From contig OY727095.1 of assembly GCA_963402885.1 (NCBI GenBank), forward strand, positions 16,993,001 through 17,057,000: a DNA stretch of 64,000 nucleotides. The letters run 5' to 3'. Positions 35,761 to 46,793 of this stretch are shown one piece after another (the first letter of the stretch is position 1; each line of letters opens with the position of its first letter). The translations under genes and the position numbers were made by a program. The stretch is from Antedon bifida. Its lineage: Eukaryota > Echinodermata > Crinoidea > Comatulida > Antedonidae. The notes under the pieces are model-generated. The model was not told the origin of the DNA. It ran no database searches and was given only the letters and a program-made list of their open reading frames with translations.

Positions 35761-37711
35761 GCAGACTCGTCCATTTTACTAATAGGACAAGGATTGTAGC
35801 ACATATAAAACTTTGAATTTGATCTATGTGGTTTCCATTTCTGTTTTCTAATGTAAAATTAATATTATATTATTAGTATCTCTATGTAATATATTATATA
35901 TTCATATTGTACTAGTTAGCATCTACATACTGTTATACTGCACTTTGTTTTGATGATTTTTCAACACAGGGAGTTGGTATACCCTTAGTTCTACTAAAAT
36001 TATTATTACTTTTATTTGTTTGTGCAATATTTGAAGATTGCTATAAAAATAGAAATAATTTAAATATAATATATTTAACAGATTAAGTGTACGCACTATG
36101 CCTATGGAACAGATTACCTATTGGGCGTAGTTCAGTATGACACATCTGATGTTCTATTATTACCTTCTGTATCAGCCTCCGCCCTTTTGTGATTTTTTTC
36201 TATACAATACTTATTGTTAATGTACCATAGTTATTTTAAGGGGAATAGTCTCCTAATAAATAGTTCTTAACACTCTAACATTGTTCTTTTGTACCTATTG
36301 TATTGCTTTGTTTTCTTGTATTAAAAACTTGTGTTAACTGTCTGAAAGTTACCTCCTAGCAAAGTGGGACGACCCAACATGGTTCATTACCCACCACTGT
36401 ATTAGGGAGCAGATTGAGATCAACTGATAAGAACCCAACGCACTAAAATTAAATAGGCCAAAAAAACAAAACAAATTGTAATGCTCAAAATTTGGTTTCA
36501 TTATCTATTTATGTTCTAAATGTTTCCGACCTTATGAGTTATTGTTTTGATGAAACAATCTTATGAATTTCCCCTCGAAGTAGGCCTACCATCCTTTATT
36601 TATTTATTATAGGTCACACACACACACGTGTAACAAATGAGATGATGAAATTATAACAAATATCTAAATAACAATTTGCGACTTAGGTTCGCCATTATTC
36701 CGAATTTATGTTTTAATGTTTCAGACATCAAAGTAAATATAGTGTTATACTGTAGGTATAATAAGTGAAATAAATGTGATCATGTAACTCATATTCTTAA
36801 AGAACTTATAAATAAAAAACATAAATAACATTATACATTTAAAAAAAAACGGAATTGATTAAAAATGAAACTAAAAGGTTAGGAAACTGTATAGTTAAGC
36901 AATGTTAAACAAAAAAATATATACAATATAATCAATAGAATAACGGGATACATTCATATTCAACGAATAATCATTTTAATTTGAAAACATAAACTTAGAA
37001 ATTCATAAAAACGAACAAAATAGTAACGGGCGGAATAATGTACCGACGAAAGGAACGTCAAATCAAAATATTACTAGGAAATAATGCAGAAATGGCGTCC
37101 CATAACTCAAACAATCAACGTTTTAGCGCTAAAGGCAAATTGTCCCAGACCATGTCCGCATAACATGCAGACGTGACTTCAGACACTTCCCTTTGGCGCT
37201 AAAACGAGTAGTCTTCTTTTCCAGCTGCTTAGAAAGGGGTCGGTAGGCTTCCCATCATGCATGTCGAGTTTTCTATATTTTTCGATGGCAGTACCTTTCG
37301 TTTTTTACACTAAAATCGTAAATTTTCGTCGTATGTTTCAGTTATAATGGTTTAATTTCGTACAATGAATAAAGATTATTAGGTTAGAAATACTCAGGTT
37401 AATAATTTTCAGTTTGTGTTTATTTGGAAATAAATAATATCAATGTTTAATAACACGATTAGCTCGCCAGAAACGTGCTGCCAAATTAAGTGACCTAGCC
37501 TTGTGCGATACAGACCACGCGCACCTCATTTGGCAATGTCACTTCATTTGGCGTTACAGGGCCTGCCCCAGCTAGTTAGAACTAGCCTAGCTAGTTAGAA
37601 CTAGCCTAGCTAGGTCTATAGCCCTATCTAGGCTGATATAATATAGTACTAAGTAGGTAGGCCTAGGATACAGTATATACCGTATACCGTATATGATAAT
37701 AGTATATGATA
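35761..37711. other. Intergenic; one spaced inverted repeat
   Basis: No gene seen. An inverted repeat CGTTTTAGCGCTAAAGG/CCTTTGGCGCTAAAACG lies at about 37118-37216. At 37570-37620 a short CTAGTTAGAACTAGC word is tandemly repeated. Confidence 0.5.
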
Positions 37712-39292
37712 ACTAGAATTTAATTCGTCACTTTGACGAATTATAGGTGATCATTTTTATAAATTTATTGACATTAATATTTTTTAAACATGCACGTATG
37801 TTAACATACAATCGGAAAATGTTGATGTATGCCATCCTATTATACGCTTATAGTGCTTAGTTGTGCCTATTATATGCCATATCACATTATGTACAGTATA
37901 CTCTATATCTATATACAGTGTAGCATTGGTGAAATTACGGACACACATCATGTTCTAAGTTTTTGGCACTGATGACATTATCAAAATAAACTTGTGGATA
38001 CCAATATCGAAAGATAATGAATTGAGCAATAAAATATAACAATTGGAAGAAAATTTGGCACGTAGAAGCGCGGTGCGCGCTCTTTAAAATGTGTATAACT
38101 TTGACAAAAGAGATGAAAAAACTACTTTTTAACTTCAACTGGCCATATGATAACTTCATAACATTCGATAGGCTTAATTTTTATATGCATTCATATCTAC
38201 ATTTCACCAGCTATCATAATAAGTTATAAACATCAAGGTCAACTTTAATTCAGAAGAACTGTAAGGTATTCAACTATACGTTGTAGGTAAAATTACGTAA
38301 CCACTGTTATTCAAATTTTAAGACGTGATGACGTCATCAAAATGAAAATATTGGCAACTCATGAGTAACATAATTGGTTGAGGTAGAATATATTAAACAT
38401 TTTTAAAAAATCGAGAACAGATAAGCGACTTGCGCTCTGTTGATGGTGGTCTATGACAAAATGGGAAAAAACCCTATTTTAAAAATTCATGTGGCCAAAT
38501 GATGACGTCATACCATTTTGTAAGTCTAATGTGTATATACATTTATATCTACGACTCATTAACTTCCATAATAAGTTAAAAAAAATGGGGGTCATCTTCC
38601 ATTCTGAAGAGTTATATTCATTTTAAAAAGGCCTTATTTTTTACCATTTTTAGCACTTTTGTACAATTAATGTGCGCATTTTGTCATTTTTAACGTGCTC
38701 ATATAGCGTTATTTTAAGTAGGAATGGACTCAAATTTGGTGAATGTATTAAGGAAGATGAGTAGAATGCAATTTGTACAAAACAATTTTATTTTTTACGC
38801 TTCCTATGTACGCACGCGCAAAAACGTGTTTTTGCGCAGTAATTTTTTAAAACACGCAAATAGCCTAATTCATGCTCTAAATTGATCAAAACTTAATTTT
38901 GAGCGTTTTAAATTTTTAGCGCGCGATTTCACGCGCATGACCCTACGTGCGCGTGTGTTTTTATTTGCTAATATTTTTACCCTTGACCTGAAGTTTACGT
39001 TTAGTGAATTTCATTAATATGTGATAATGAATTATGGAGATATGATTGATAATGTGATTTCGCAAAATGGCGTATAAATGACGTCACGGATGAGTGATCA
39101 CGCTGAAAAGCTTATTATGGCTAAGTTAAAGTATTTGAAAGACATTGTGAAATTTTGGTAATCATTGACATTAAACTTTTTGAGATATTTGTTACACAAA
39201 AAGTGTACAGAAAGAATAAAAAGAAAAAAAATAATAAAGATTTTATACAATAACAATAGGTGATCATTTTATTCTAAATGATCACCTAATAA
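37712..39292 (+). mobile_element. Helentron-like element E3 (AGGTGATCA subfamily), complete single copy
   Basis: The 5' end ACTAGA is followed by the AATTCGTCA/TGACGAATT hairpin and AGGTGATCATTTT. The 3' end has a single hairpin AGGTGATCATTTT-ATTCT-AAATGATCACCT (39258-39287) preceded by TTATACAATAACAAT. The body aligns along its length with E1/E2 but is more diverged. This is the clearest stand-alone copy of the subfamily and fixes its length at about 1.58 kb. Non-coding. Confidence 0.85.
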
Positions 39293-40139
39293 TGAAACAA
39301 AAACTTACTTCTTGTGTTTGACATTCTTCGACATGTTGTGGGTGAATAAACTTTTATTTTTTATAGAGGGCGCAACCACCATTTGTCTACGTAACATTAT
39401 CGCTGTGTAATATCGAAGAACTTTGGTAGAATGGATATTTTGTATAATATACGATGAATAGCAAAGCACGTACATTTTGATACAGAATAATGATCTCCTC
39501 GATGTTAAAATCTCCCCCTTTCAAAAACACACAATCCTTACAAACAAAAAAAAGCTTTTCATTCATTAGTATTTATTAAAAAAATATGAATATAAACATT
39601 AAAACACAGCAGAATAAATACTTAATTGAGTTTTAATTTACAAAATTGAATTAAAAGTGAAAAATATCAAAATATAAAACATTTCATTTTTAACAAATAG
39701 GTATTATAAAATTCATTCATATAAAAAATATAATTCAGTTCTGTACAAAAAAATTTACAATTTATTCAATTCATTATATTTAAACATCGTTCTGTACTTC
39801 CGTTTACCTCTCATTTGCATAATATGCACATGTTAGTTATTTATAATTAATGTAAATATGTTCAAAATTACAAAAACAAAACATGACAAACACATATGTG
39901 TTTGTCATGTTTTGTTTTTGTAATTTTGCAAACTTAGAAAAGAAAGAACAAAATATTAATGTGAATTGACTTATTATACTTATTGTAGGCCTATTAAGTA
40001 CAGTAAGCCACACTTTAACCAAAATGCAGCATGAAGGATGACAACATTGATATCGCAAAATATGAATTAAAAAGGGTGACAGTTAACACAGAATGCACAT
40101 CATTAATATAATAACATCATTATCAATTTGGTCATTTTT
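39293..40139. other. Intergenic, AT-rich, contains perfect palindrome
   Basis: No gene seen. Apart from the palindrome at 39863-39928, the sequence is A/T-rich without a supportable frame. Confidence 0.5.
39863..39928. repeat. Perfect 66-bp palindrome, no spacer
   Basis: The arms of 33 bp meet at CACAT|ATGTG (39895/39896), and every base pairs out to 39863 and 39928. The arms include AATTACAAAAACAAAACATG and its complement. It may be a tiny foldback element or a hairpin precursor. Confidence 0.95.
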
Positions 40140-41362
40140 TGTAAAAATCCCTGTACTATAAATGGGTCAGTCTAATTACCGAAAACAACCGAAAATAACC
40201 GAAAACAACCGAAAATGGTAGTGTGCACAAAATACAACTCAAAATCGTACAAATTCAATGAAATACACCGTTGACTACATTTACTTACAAAACACATTTC
40301 GTTTTTAGTATTTTCAAAAACAAAGCATGATTTTATCTAACTTTGCGTTTTCGTCCCCAGTTTTCGTCACTTAAGTTACTGAAGTGATTAAGGATAAAAA
40401 CTCGACTACGGTAATTTTACTGAATAGATTTTATTGTGAATCCTTTATCATGAGCTGGTTTTAAGTATACTTTATAGTCCCTAATATTATCAATATTCTT
40501 AAAAATATCATTTTTGTATTATTATCTTTGAAAATCTATAATTAAATTGATCATGATTAACATAGTCAATTTACTTTCTATACTATATGGATTAACGTGA
40601 TTCACAATTATTGTGAGGAGTAAATGCGTTCGTTTCTGGATCAAAAATCGAAAGACTAAAATTAAAATATTTTTATAGATTATGTAAGCAAATGCGATGT
40701 TATCATTGATTGATTGTACGATTTTTAGTTGTATTTTGTGCACACTACCATTTCGTAGGGTCTTCCTTGGCTTTTCCGCGCGCAGTTTTCTCTCTGTTAT
40801 GGTCTTTAGAAACACCCATCAATAGAGAGCGACAATAAAAAAAATAATATTATACAAAATTTGTTTTCGGTATTTAGATTATTTTATTTTGTTTTCGGTT
40901 GTTTTTGGTTGTTTATGGTTGTTTGGTTGTTTTCGGTTGTTTTCGGTAATTAGACTGACCGCTATAAATACAGTGATTCCTACAGCTTATAGATTTATCC
41001 ACAACAAATTGTGTTGTTAAAATCCCTGTACTATAAATACAGTGATTCCTACAGCTTTTAGATTTATCCACAACAAATTGTGTTGTTAAAATCCCTGTAC
41101 TATAAATACAGTGATTCCTACAGCTTTTAGATTTATCCACAACAAATTGTGTTGTTAAAATCCCTGTACTATAAATACAGTGATTCCTACAGCTTTTAGA
41201 TTTATCCACAACAAATTGTGTTGTTAAAATCCCTGTACTAAATACAGGGATTCCTACAGCTTTTAGATTTATCCACAACAAATTGTGTTGTTAAAATCCC
41301 TGTACTATAAATACAGTGATTTCTACAGGTTTTAGATTTATCCACAACAAATGGTGTTGTTA
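40140..41362. repeat. 69-bp tandem array, about six units, interrupted by a transposon
   Basis: The unit (AATCCCTGTACTATAAATAC, then AGTGATTCCTACAG, then ATTTATCCACAACAAATTG) repeats at a 69-bp period, with starts at 41021, 41090, 41159 and so on. The leftmost unit is split: its first part lies at 40140-40163 and the rest resumes at 40962, around the inserted element. A frame is open across units because 69 is a multiple of three; I do not call it a gene. Confidence 0.9.
40164..40961. mobile_element. Non-autonomous DNA transposon with 8-bp TSD (hAT-like), 798 bp
   Basis: The ends GGTCAGTCTAATTACCGAAA read inward on both sides, followed by several AACCGAAAA words. A second inverted pair further in contains GGTAGTGTGCACAAAATAC. 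CTATAAAT at 40156-40163 is duplicated at 40962-40969. Because it sits in a tandem array, intact neighbouring units (TGTACTATAAATACAGTG) show the empty site and confirm the duplication. Eight-base duplications are typical of hAT elements. The 97-codon minus frame inside does not resemble a transposase. Confidence 0.85.
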
Positions 41363-41589
41363 AAATTTTTATTTTACTTTAACATGTTTATAGCTGCAGG
41401 GGCATCTCTAATTGTCCATCTAACTAAATACTGTATCAATATTTAAAAAAACCCCACTTTTTGTTCCCATATCCTACCAATCAAAAGGTGTATGCTAATT
41501 ATGTAACTTCAGATATCTAAACTGTAATCATATAAAAAGAGTAAGCATGTCTGTCTGTCCATTTTCAAATAGTAAGATTAATTGGTTTT

Positions 41590-42172
41590 CAATATGAAAT
41601 GACAAATAAATGAGTAGACAATTGACAACTGAGTTACAGCTCCAATATGTTAACAACTGTCTACTACAGCATTGAGTACACAATTAACAACTGAGTTACA
41701 GCTTCAATATGTTGACAACTGTCTACTACAGCATTGAGTACACAATTGACAACTGAGTTACAGCTTCAATAAGTTGACAACTGTCTACTACAGCATTGAG
41801 TACACAATTGACAACTGAGTTACAGCTTCAATATGTTGACAACTGTCTACTACAGCATTGAGTACACAATTGACAACTGAGTTACAGCTTCAATATGTTA
41901 ACAACTGTCTACTACAGCATTGAGTACACAATTGACAACTGAGTTACAGCTTCAATAAGTTGACAACTGTCTACTACAGCATTGAGTACACAATTGATAA
42001 CTGAGTTACAGCTTCAATATGTTGACAACTGTCTACTACAGCATTGAGTACACAATTGACAACTGAGTTACAGCTTCAATATGTTGACAACTGTCTACTA
42101 CAGCATTGAGTACACAATTGACAACTGAGTTAATACAGCTTCAATATGTTGACAACTGTTTACTATAGCATG
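41590..42172. repeat. 62-bp tandem array, about nine units
   Basis: The unit (GAGTACACAATTGACAACTG, then AGTTACAGCTTCAATATG, then TTGACAACTGTCTACTACAG) has starts at 41674, 41736 and onward every 62 bp. Variants AATATG/AATAAG and TTGAC/TTAAC alternate. Confidence 0.95.
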
Positions 42173-42618
42173 TTAAGCTTAATAAAACTAAATATCAAAT
42201 ATGAGATATTATTTACATACATAATACTGGCATTGCATTTCATTTAATGATTTCTTTTTTCTTTGGTCCTTTTTTGATCAATTACACAATTTCCTTGAGG
42301 CAAACTAAAAAGTCTAATTTTTTTTACCGGAAAAAAAAAATGAAATTTGTAAAGTTTTACAAAAATCCTGAAATAAATAAATGTTGCAGTTTCAAGGCTC
42401 AATTATTATTTTAATTTTTTTTACAAATGTTTTTTCATAAGTAGAGAAATGGAAAGTCGATTGTGACTTTTGACCCTCGGATGGCAATATTTAATTAACT
42501 CCCTCTAAACCTTTAGTTATATCATTGTGACAAAACTCCCATTATATTTTCACATATTTTGCATTTCACATTGATATTCTTTATACAAAGTCTGTTAACA
42601 GTTATCTTTCCTTGTGAT

Positions 42619-42860
42619 CTATAGTTCTTGTCGGGAAATTACAGAATAGCGTACTCTTTGTTCGTCTGCTGCTGCGTTTGTTGACCGAGTATGAGATTTG
42701 GTGACTTTCTTATGCACATACCAGATACAGCTACCACCAACAGTTACCAACAATCCAATACAACTGCCAATTCTTGCTGCTAAGCCATCATATATAATAA
42801 TTAAGATGACAAAGGTTGCCAATAGAATAAACCAAGTTATAGTAACTATCCACCAGTGAT
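42619..42860 (-). CDS. Terminal exon of DED/TM gene: two hydrophobic segments and basic tail
   Basis: The exon follows an acceptor (TTTGATTACAG, minus strand) in phase 1 and encodes 79 residues to the stop at 42619. It opens with HWWIVTITW and contains two hydrophobic stretches (about residues 4-23 and 31-49 of the exon, the second with Gly and Cys: GSCIGLLVTVGGSCIW). A polar, basic tail (YVHKKVTKSHTR) follows, ending RYSVISRQEL. It would place the protein in a membrane by a hairpin or double-pass anchor. The phase-1 acceptor matches the phase-1 donors of all upstream exons. No homologue recognised. Confidence 0.65.
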
Positions 42861-44326
42861 CTGTAATCAAAGTGAAAATGTTTCATAAATCCTCATCTTT
42901 TTAGAAATATTATTGAGAGCTTTCTATATTTTTTTTAAATAAAGTTCTGTAATTTACATAATTTAATCTACAGACTACAAAAAGCATTTTATAGGAAAAC
43001 AAATAATTTCTTATATATTCAAACTATATTAGTCTTTTTTAATAGAAAAACAGTGCATGACTTTAGAAACAAATTAAATTTTTTAAACTGTTATATACTC
43101 AAGTTAAATACTATACCTTATAACAACTTGCAAAAACATTTCCCACACTTCTTTTTCTTTCGACTAGACATAAAAATGTACAATTAAATAATAAAATTCT
43201 AATAAAGTATTGATCGATAACAATGATCGTAGTTGAACATTAAACGATCAACGATGATGCGTTGAATAACATAGACTAGAAAACAGGCTTCAGTTGATTA
43301 GCACCTGTATTGACTTTGACTTTCACTTTTGGTATTCCTGCCGGCCTTTGTGGAGAGGCAGGAAATTTACATTGTGGCAGTTCAAGAATAAAATGATGAT
43401 TATATTGAAAATATATCTAATAATTTAAGTAAATACATAAAACAGATTATCTCTGAAAATGTTCGATATAACATCGTATCCCAGTAGAGATAAATGAATT
43501 TCTATAATGGTTTGTACGTGTTGACGATGACCGGAGTAATCTCTTTTTATCTTTTTTATTTGTTTTTTTGTAATTGTATTGTTATAAATTTTATATGAAA
43601 TGAAAAAGTTCTGTATTCTGAAACTCATACTTAACTCACTTAACACAAAGTGCCCATTTATTAACAAATTTATATTGTAATTTTATCAAATAACAATACA
43701 TAGGTGGAAAATACTTACCCGCCATGATGCATACCTGAAATAACAACAAAGCAAGCTCATTAAGAAAAAGATATGGTGAGAAATAATTAAACAATAGATA
43801 TAGTGAGAAATAATTAAACAATTAAACACCCTGTGGAATTTATGTTAACAAAGACTGAAAACAGTCAAAGACAAAGACTGAAAACAGTCAAACCTAAACC
43901 ATTTTAATAGTATGTTAAAATGTGTACCAAAGCCTTAATCAAATAAAAAATAATGGCATGTACAGTATACAGTATTATTTAGTTGTTTTAATCAAAAGGC
44001 ACGGATATTTCATTAAATTTAATTCATTAAAAATGTTATTATCTCGCAAGGAAACTCTGCTGGCCTTATCAACTGTACATACAAAAAATACTATATAATG
44101 ATATGAAATTTACAAGGAATGATATAACATTTATCTATTTAAAAAACAACTACTATACTAATTTCAAATTGCCGATTAATACACTAATACACATAAGGTC
44201 ATAATGACATTAAACAATAGTTTTCATCAAGTCATTAAAAAAAAGATGAATAAAACAAGTATCTATACACATGTTCTTAACAGAAAAAAGGTTACAGATG
44301 GATGGTTCTAATGCCTTGATGGTTAC
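42861..44326 (-). other. Intron sequence, minus-strand gene
   Basis: AT-rich, lying between the repeat-bearing exon and the terminal exon. Apart from the candidate short exon at 43719, I see only a small tandem repeat (AAAGACTGAAAACAGTC twice at about 43851-43891). Confidence 0.5.
43719..43725 (-). promoter_or_regulatory. Possible alternative first coding exon (ATGGCGG|GTAAGT)
   Basis: On the minus strand, ATG-GCG-G is followed by a consensus donor GTAAGTAT. This leaves phase 1, which would splice in frame to the terminal TM exon and give a start Met-Ala-Asp-His-Trp-Trp. A pyrimidine-rich TTGTTATTTCAG lies just upstream, so it could equally be a short internal exon, but in that case its length (16 nt) would break the frame. 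Confidence 0.3.
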
Positions 44327-44995
44327 CTTGATAATCACCTGAAGACACATCTGCATCAGAAGACACACCTGCACCAGAAGACACACCTGCACCAGAAGAC
44401 ACACCTGCACCAGAAGACACACCTGCACCAGAAGACACACCTGCACCAGAAGACACACCTACATCAGAAGACACGCCTGCACAAGAAGACACGCCTGCAC
44501 CAGAAGACGCACCTGCAACAGAAGACACACCTGCACAAGAAGATGCGCCTGCACCAGAAGATGCGCCTGCACCAGAAGACACAACTCCACCAGAAGACAC
44601 ACCTGCACCAGAAGACACACCTGCACCAGAAGACACACCTGCACCAGAAGACACACCTGCACCAGAAGACACACCTGCACCAGAAGACACACCTGCAACA
44701 GAAGACACACCTGCACCAGAAGACACACCTGTACCAGAAGACACACCTGCACCAGACACACCTGCACCAGAAGACACACCTGCACAAGAAGATGCGCCTG
44801 CACCAGAAGATGCGCCTGCACCAGAAGACACAACTCCACCAGAAGATGCGCCTGCAATAGAAGACACAACTCCACCAGAAGATGCGCCTGCATCAGAAGA
44901 CACACCTGCACAAGAAGACACACCTGCACCAGAAGACGCACCTGCATCAGAAGACACACCTGCACAAGAAGACACACCTGCACAAGAAGACACAC
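44327..44995 (-). CDS. Repeat exon, (V-S-S-G-A-G)n, 669 nt
   Basis: On the minus strand TTCCTTACATTTC..GGTGCAG is a good acceptor and TTATCAAG|GTAACC a good donor. The interval is 669 nt and phase 1 on both sides, like every other exon of this gene. It encodes about 37 hexapeptides of the type V-S-S-G-A-G (variants C, D, T or V for the fourth residue) and ends SSGDYQ. An extended Ser/Gly/Ala/Val linker, possibly O-glycosylated, is likely. The 18-bp unit itself contains GGTGCAG|GTG, so the exact acceptor is uncertain, but any of them keeps frame. The opposite strand also has an open D-T-P-A-P-E repeat frame without an ATG or splice support. Confidence 0.6.
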
Positions 44996-45155
44996 CTGCA
45001 CCAATTTAAGAAATGTAAGGAAACTCAACATTCCTTTTGTTAAACTTAGAATATCTCAATCTTTGTATATACATATAATGGACCTAAATTAATAACTTAG
45101 AAAATGTTGCAAGTCATTTAATGTTTTTAAGAAAAGACTAAAAACTGATATTATT

Positions 45156-46788
45156 AGTTATCCGCTTGGTAGAGCGGATAACTCCTTGTTATTGTATGGG
45201 ATCAATATTTTTGGTTATCCGCAACTAGTAAGTTGCGGATAACCCTTGTTATTGTAAATATCTTTTTTCTTCATCTTTATTCTTCTTTCTTTCCCGGATT
45301 TTTGTGCGTCGCATATCTCTCATCCTTGTCAACATAAGATTGTATAACTTTGTCATAAGATTGACCTGTAGCTGTAGATGTGCAAGAAACTTCGTTATAT
45401 GACTTTAGAGTCGCGCAGCGTAAGTTACGCGCGATTTTATGAATTTCAATGATTGGTCATAGATTATAAACCAAAAGTAATTTTATATTGACACTTGGTG
45501 AAAATTTAAGTTAAATTAAGGGCAAACTTTCTATGGATTAAAAATGACATGTTTCACAAGAAGTTACGCGCGCACGCGCATTTAAAAATTAAAAATGCGC
45601 AAAATTAATTTCTAATCAACTTTCCACGCTGATCATGACATTTTGAGCATGTCAAAAATTCCCACGCGCGCGAAAAAAATTACGCGTAAGGTGCGCACGG
45701 AGCATGAAAATCATGTGTTTTTCTCTTGAATTATAATTTTACAGTCTTTCCTAGTTATTTTAAAAAAGATTGACATCATTTCAAATTAAAATGACGTCAT
45801 ACGAACACGTTGATTTACACCATTTGCGTGCGTTTTAGTTGCAAAAGTGACAACATATTGTCAAAATTAAGCCTATTTTTAATCTATTATAGCTCCTCAG
45901 GATCATCCACGACCCCCAATTTTTTTAATTTAATATGTAAGCAGATATGTTGTAGATATGAATTCATGCCGAACCTTTACCACTCGAATGTTATGACGTC
46001 ATCGTATGGCCACACGAATGTAAAATATAGGATTTTTTACTCTTTCGTTATTGCTCATCACATTCAACAAAGCGCATCTCGCTTATACGTATTCCATTTC
46101 CCCCGAAATTGTAATATTGTCTACGTCAATCAACTATCTTTTGCATGAATTAAAAATATTTTAATTTTTATGACGTCATCATGTCTAAAAACGTAAATAA
46201 CTTGGGTCACTTATTTTCATCTTTACAGTAAATATCAATCTGTTATAGCTCGTCAGATTAAAAAGTGATAATCATGATTAAAACGTTTTCTGGAAGCTAT
46301 TGGATTGTAGATATGAATATTTTGCCAATCAGATGTTGTGACGTCATCATATGGCCAGTTGAATTCAAAAAGTCATATTTTCATCTCTTGCGTCAAAGTT
46401 CATTGCGTTTAAACGAGAGCGCATCTCACTTTTACGTTCCCAAAATTCTTCAAATTTGTTTTAATGTAATTATTCAGATAATTATCTTCTAAAGTGGTTA
46501 TCTTTATATGTCAATTTGATGATGTAATCGTGTTAATAATTGGATTTAAAAGATGGGTCTCGTAATTCCGTCTATGCTACACTGTATATAACATATATAC
46601 AGTTTATTCTGTAAAATACTGTAATATGGTGTATGCTACATAATAGGTACAATTCAGCACTGTAAACATTTTTATTTCATGTCAAAGGATGGCATAATAA
46701 TTGTCGAGGTTCATATAGTTTAAAGTACGTGCATGTTGCGTATGCGCGGATAACCCGAACTCGTCAAAGTGATGAGTTCAAATCTAGT
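45156..46788 (-). mobile_element. Helentron-like element a (GGTTATCC subfamily) with two 3' hairpins
   Basis: On the minus strand it starts ACTAGATTTGAACTCGTCA, with the TCGTCA/TGACGA-type hairpin (one mismatch in this copy), then GGGTTATCCGCGC. It ends with the hairpin GGTTATCCGCAACTTA/TAGTTGCGGATAACC (45213-45244). A second, shorter hairpin (AGTTATCCGCT/AGCGGATAACT, 45156-45183) lies beyond it. The body holds four TGACGTCA palindromes at 45792, 45994, 46171 and 46339. Intronic and non-coding. Confidence 0.8.
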
Positions 46789-46793
46789 TTTTT

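Larger units (their letters stand above)
31933..37560. mobile_element. Candidate large inverted-repeat-bounded element, degenerate
   Basis: CCTGTCACGCCAAATGAGG at 31933 and the reverse complement of the 37560 end, CCTGTAACGCCAAATGAAG, start an imperfect inverted repeat of about 39 bp that also includes TGCCAAATGAGGT on both sides. No convincing target duplication is visible. The interior holds degenerate repeats, a nested LINE 3' end (34280-35003) and no transposase. The boundaries may be those of an old DNA element; alternatively it is a pair of unrelated repeats. Confidence 0.35.

Noticed and set aside
44543..44860. Plus-strand frames in the 18-bp repeat (histidine/glutamine-rich, and a D-T-P-A-P-E type)
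   Set aside because: The minus strand has matching phase-1 splice sites and fits the surrounding gene; the plus frames lack a start with context or splice support.
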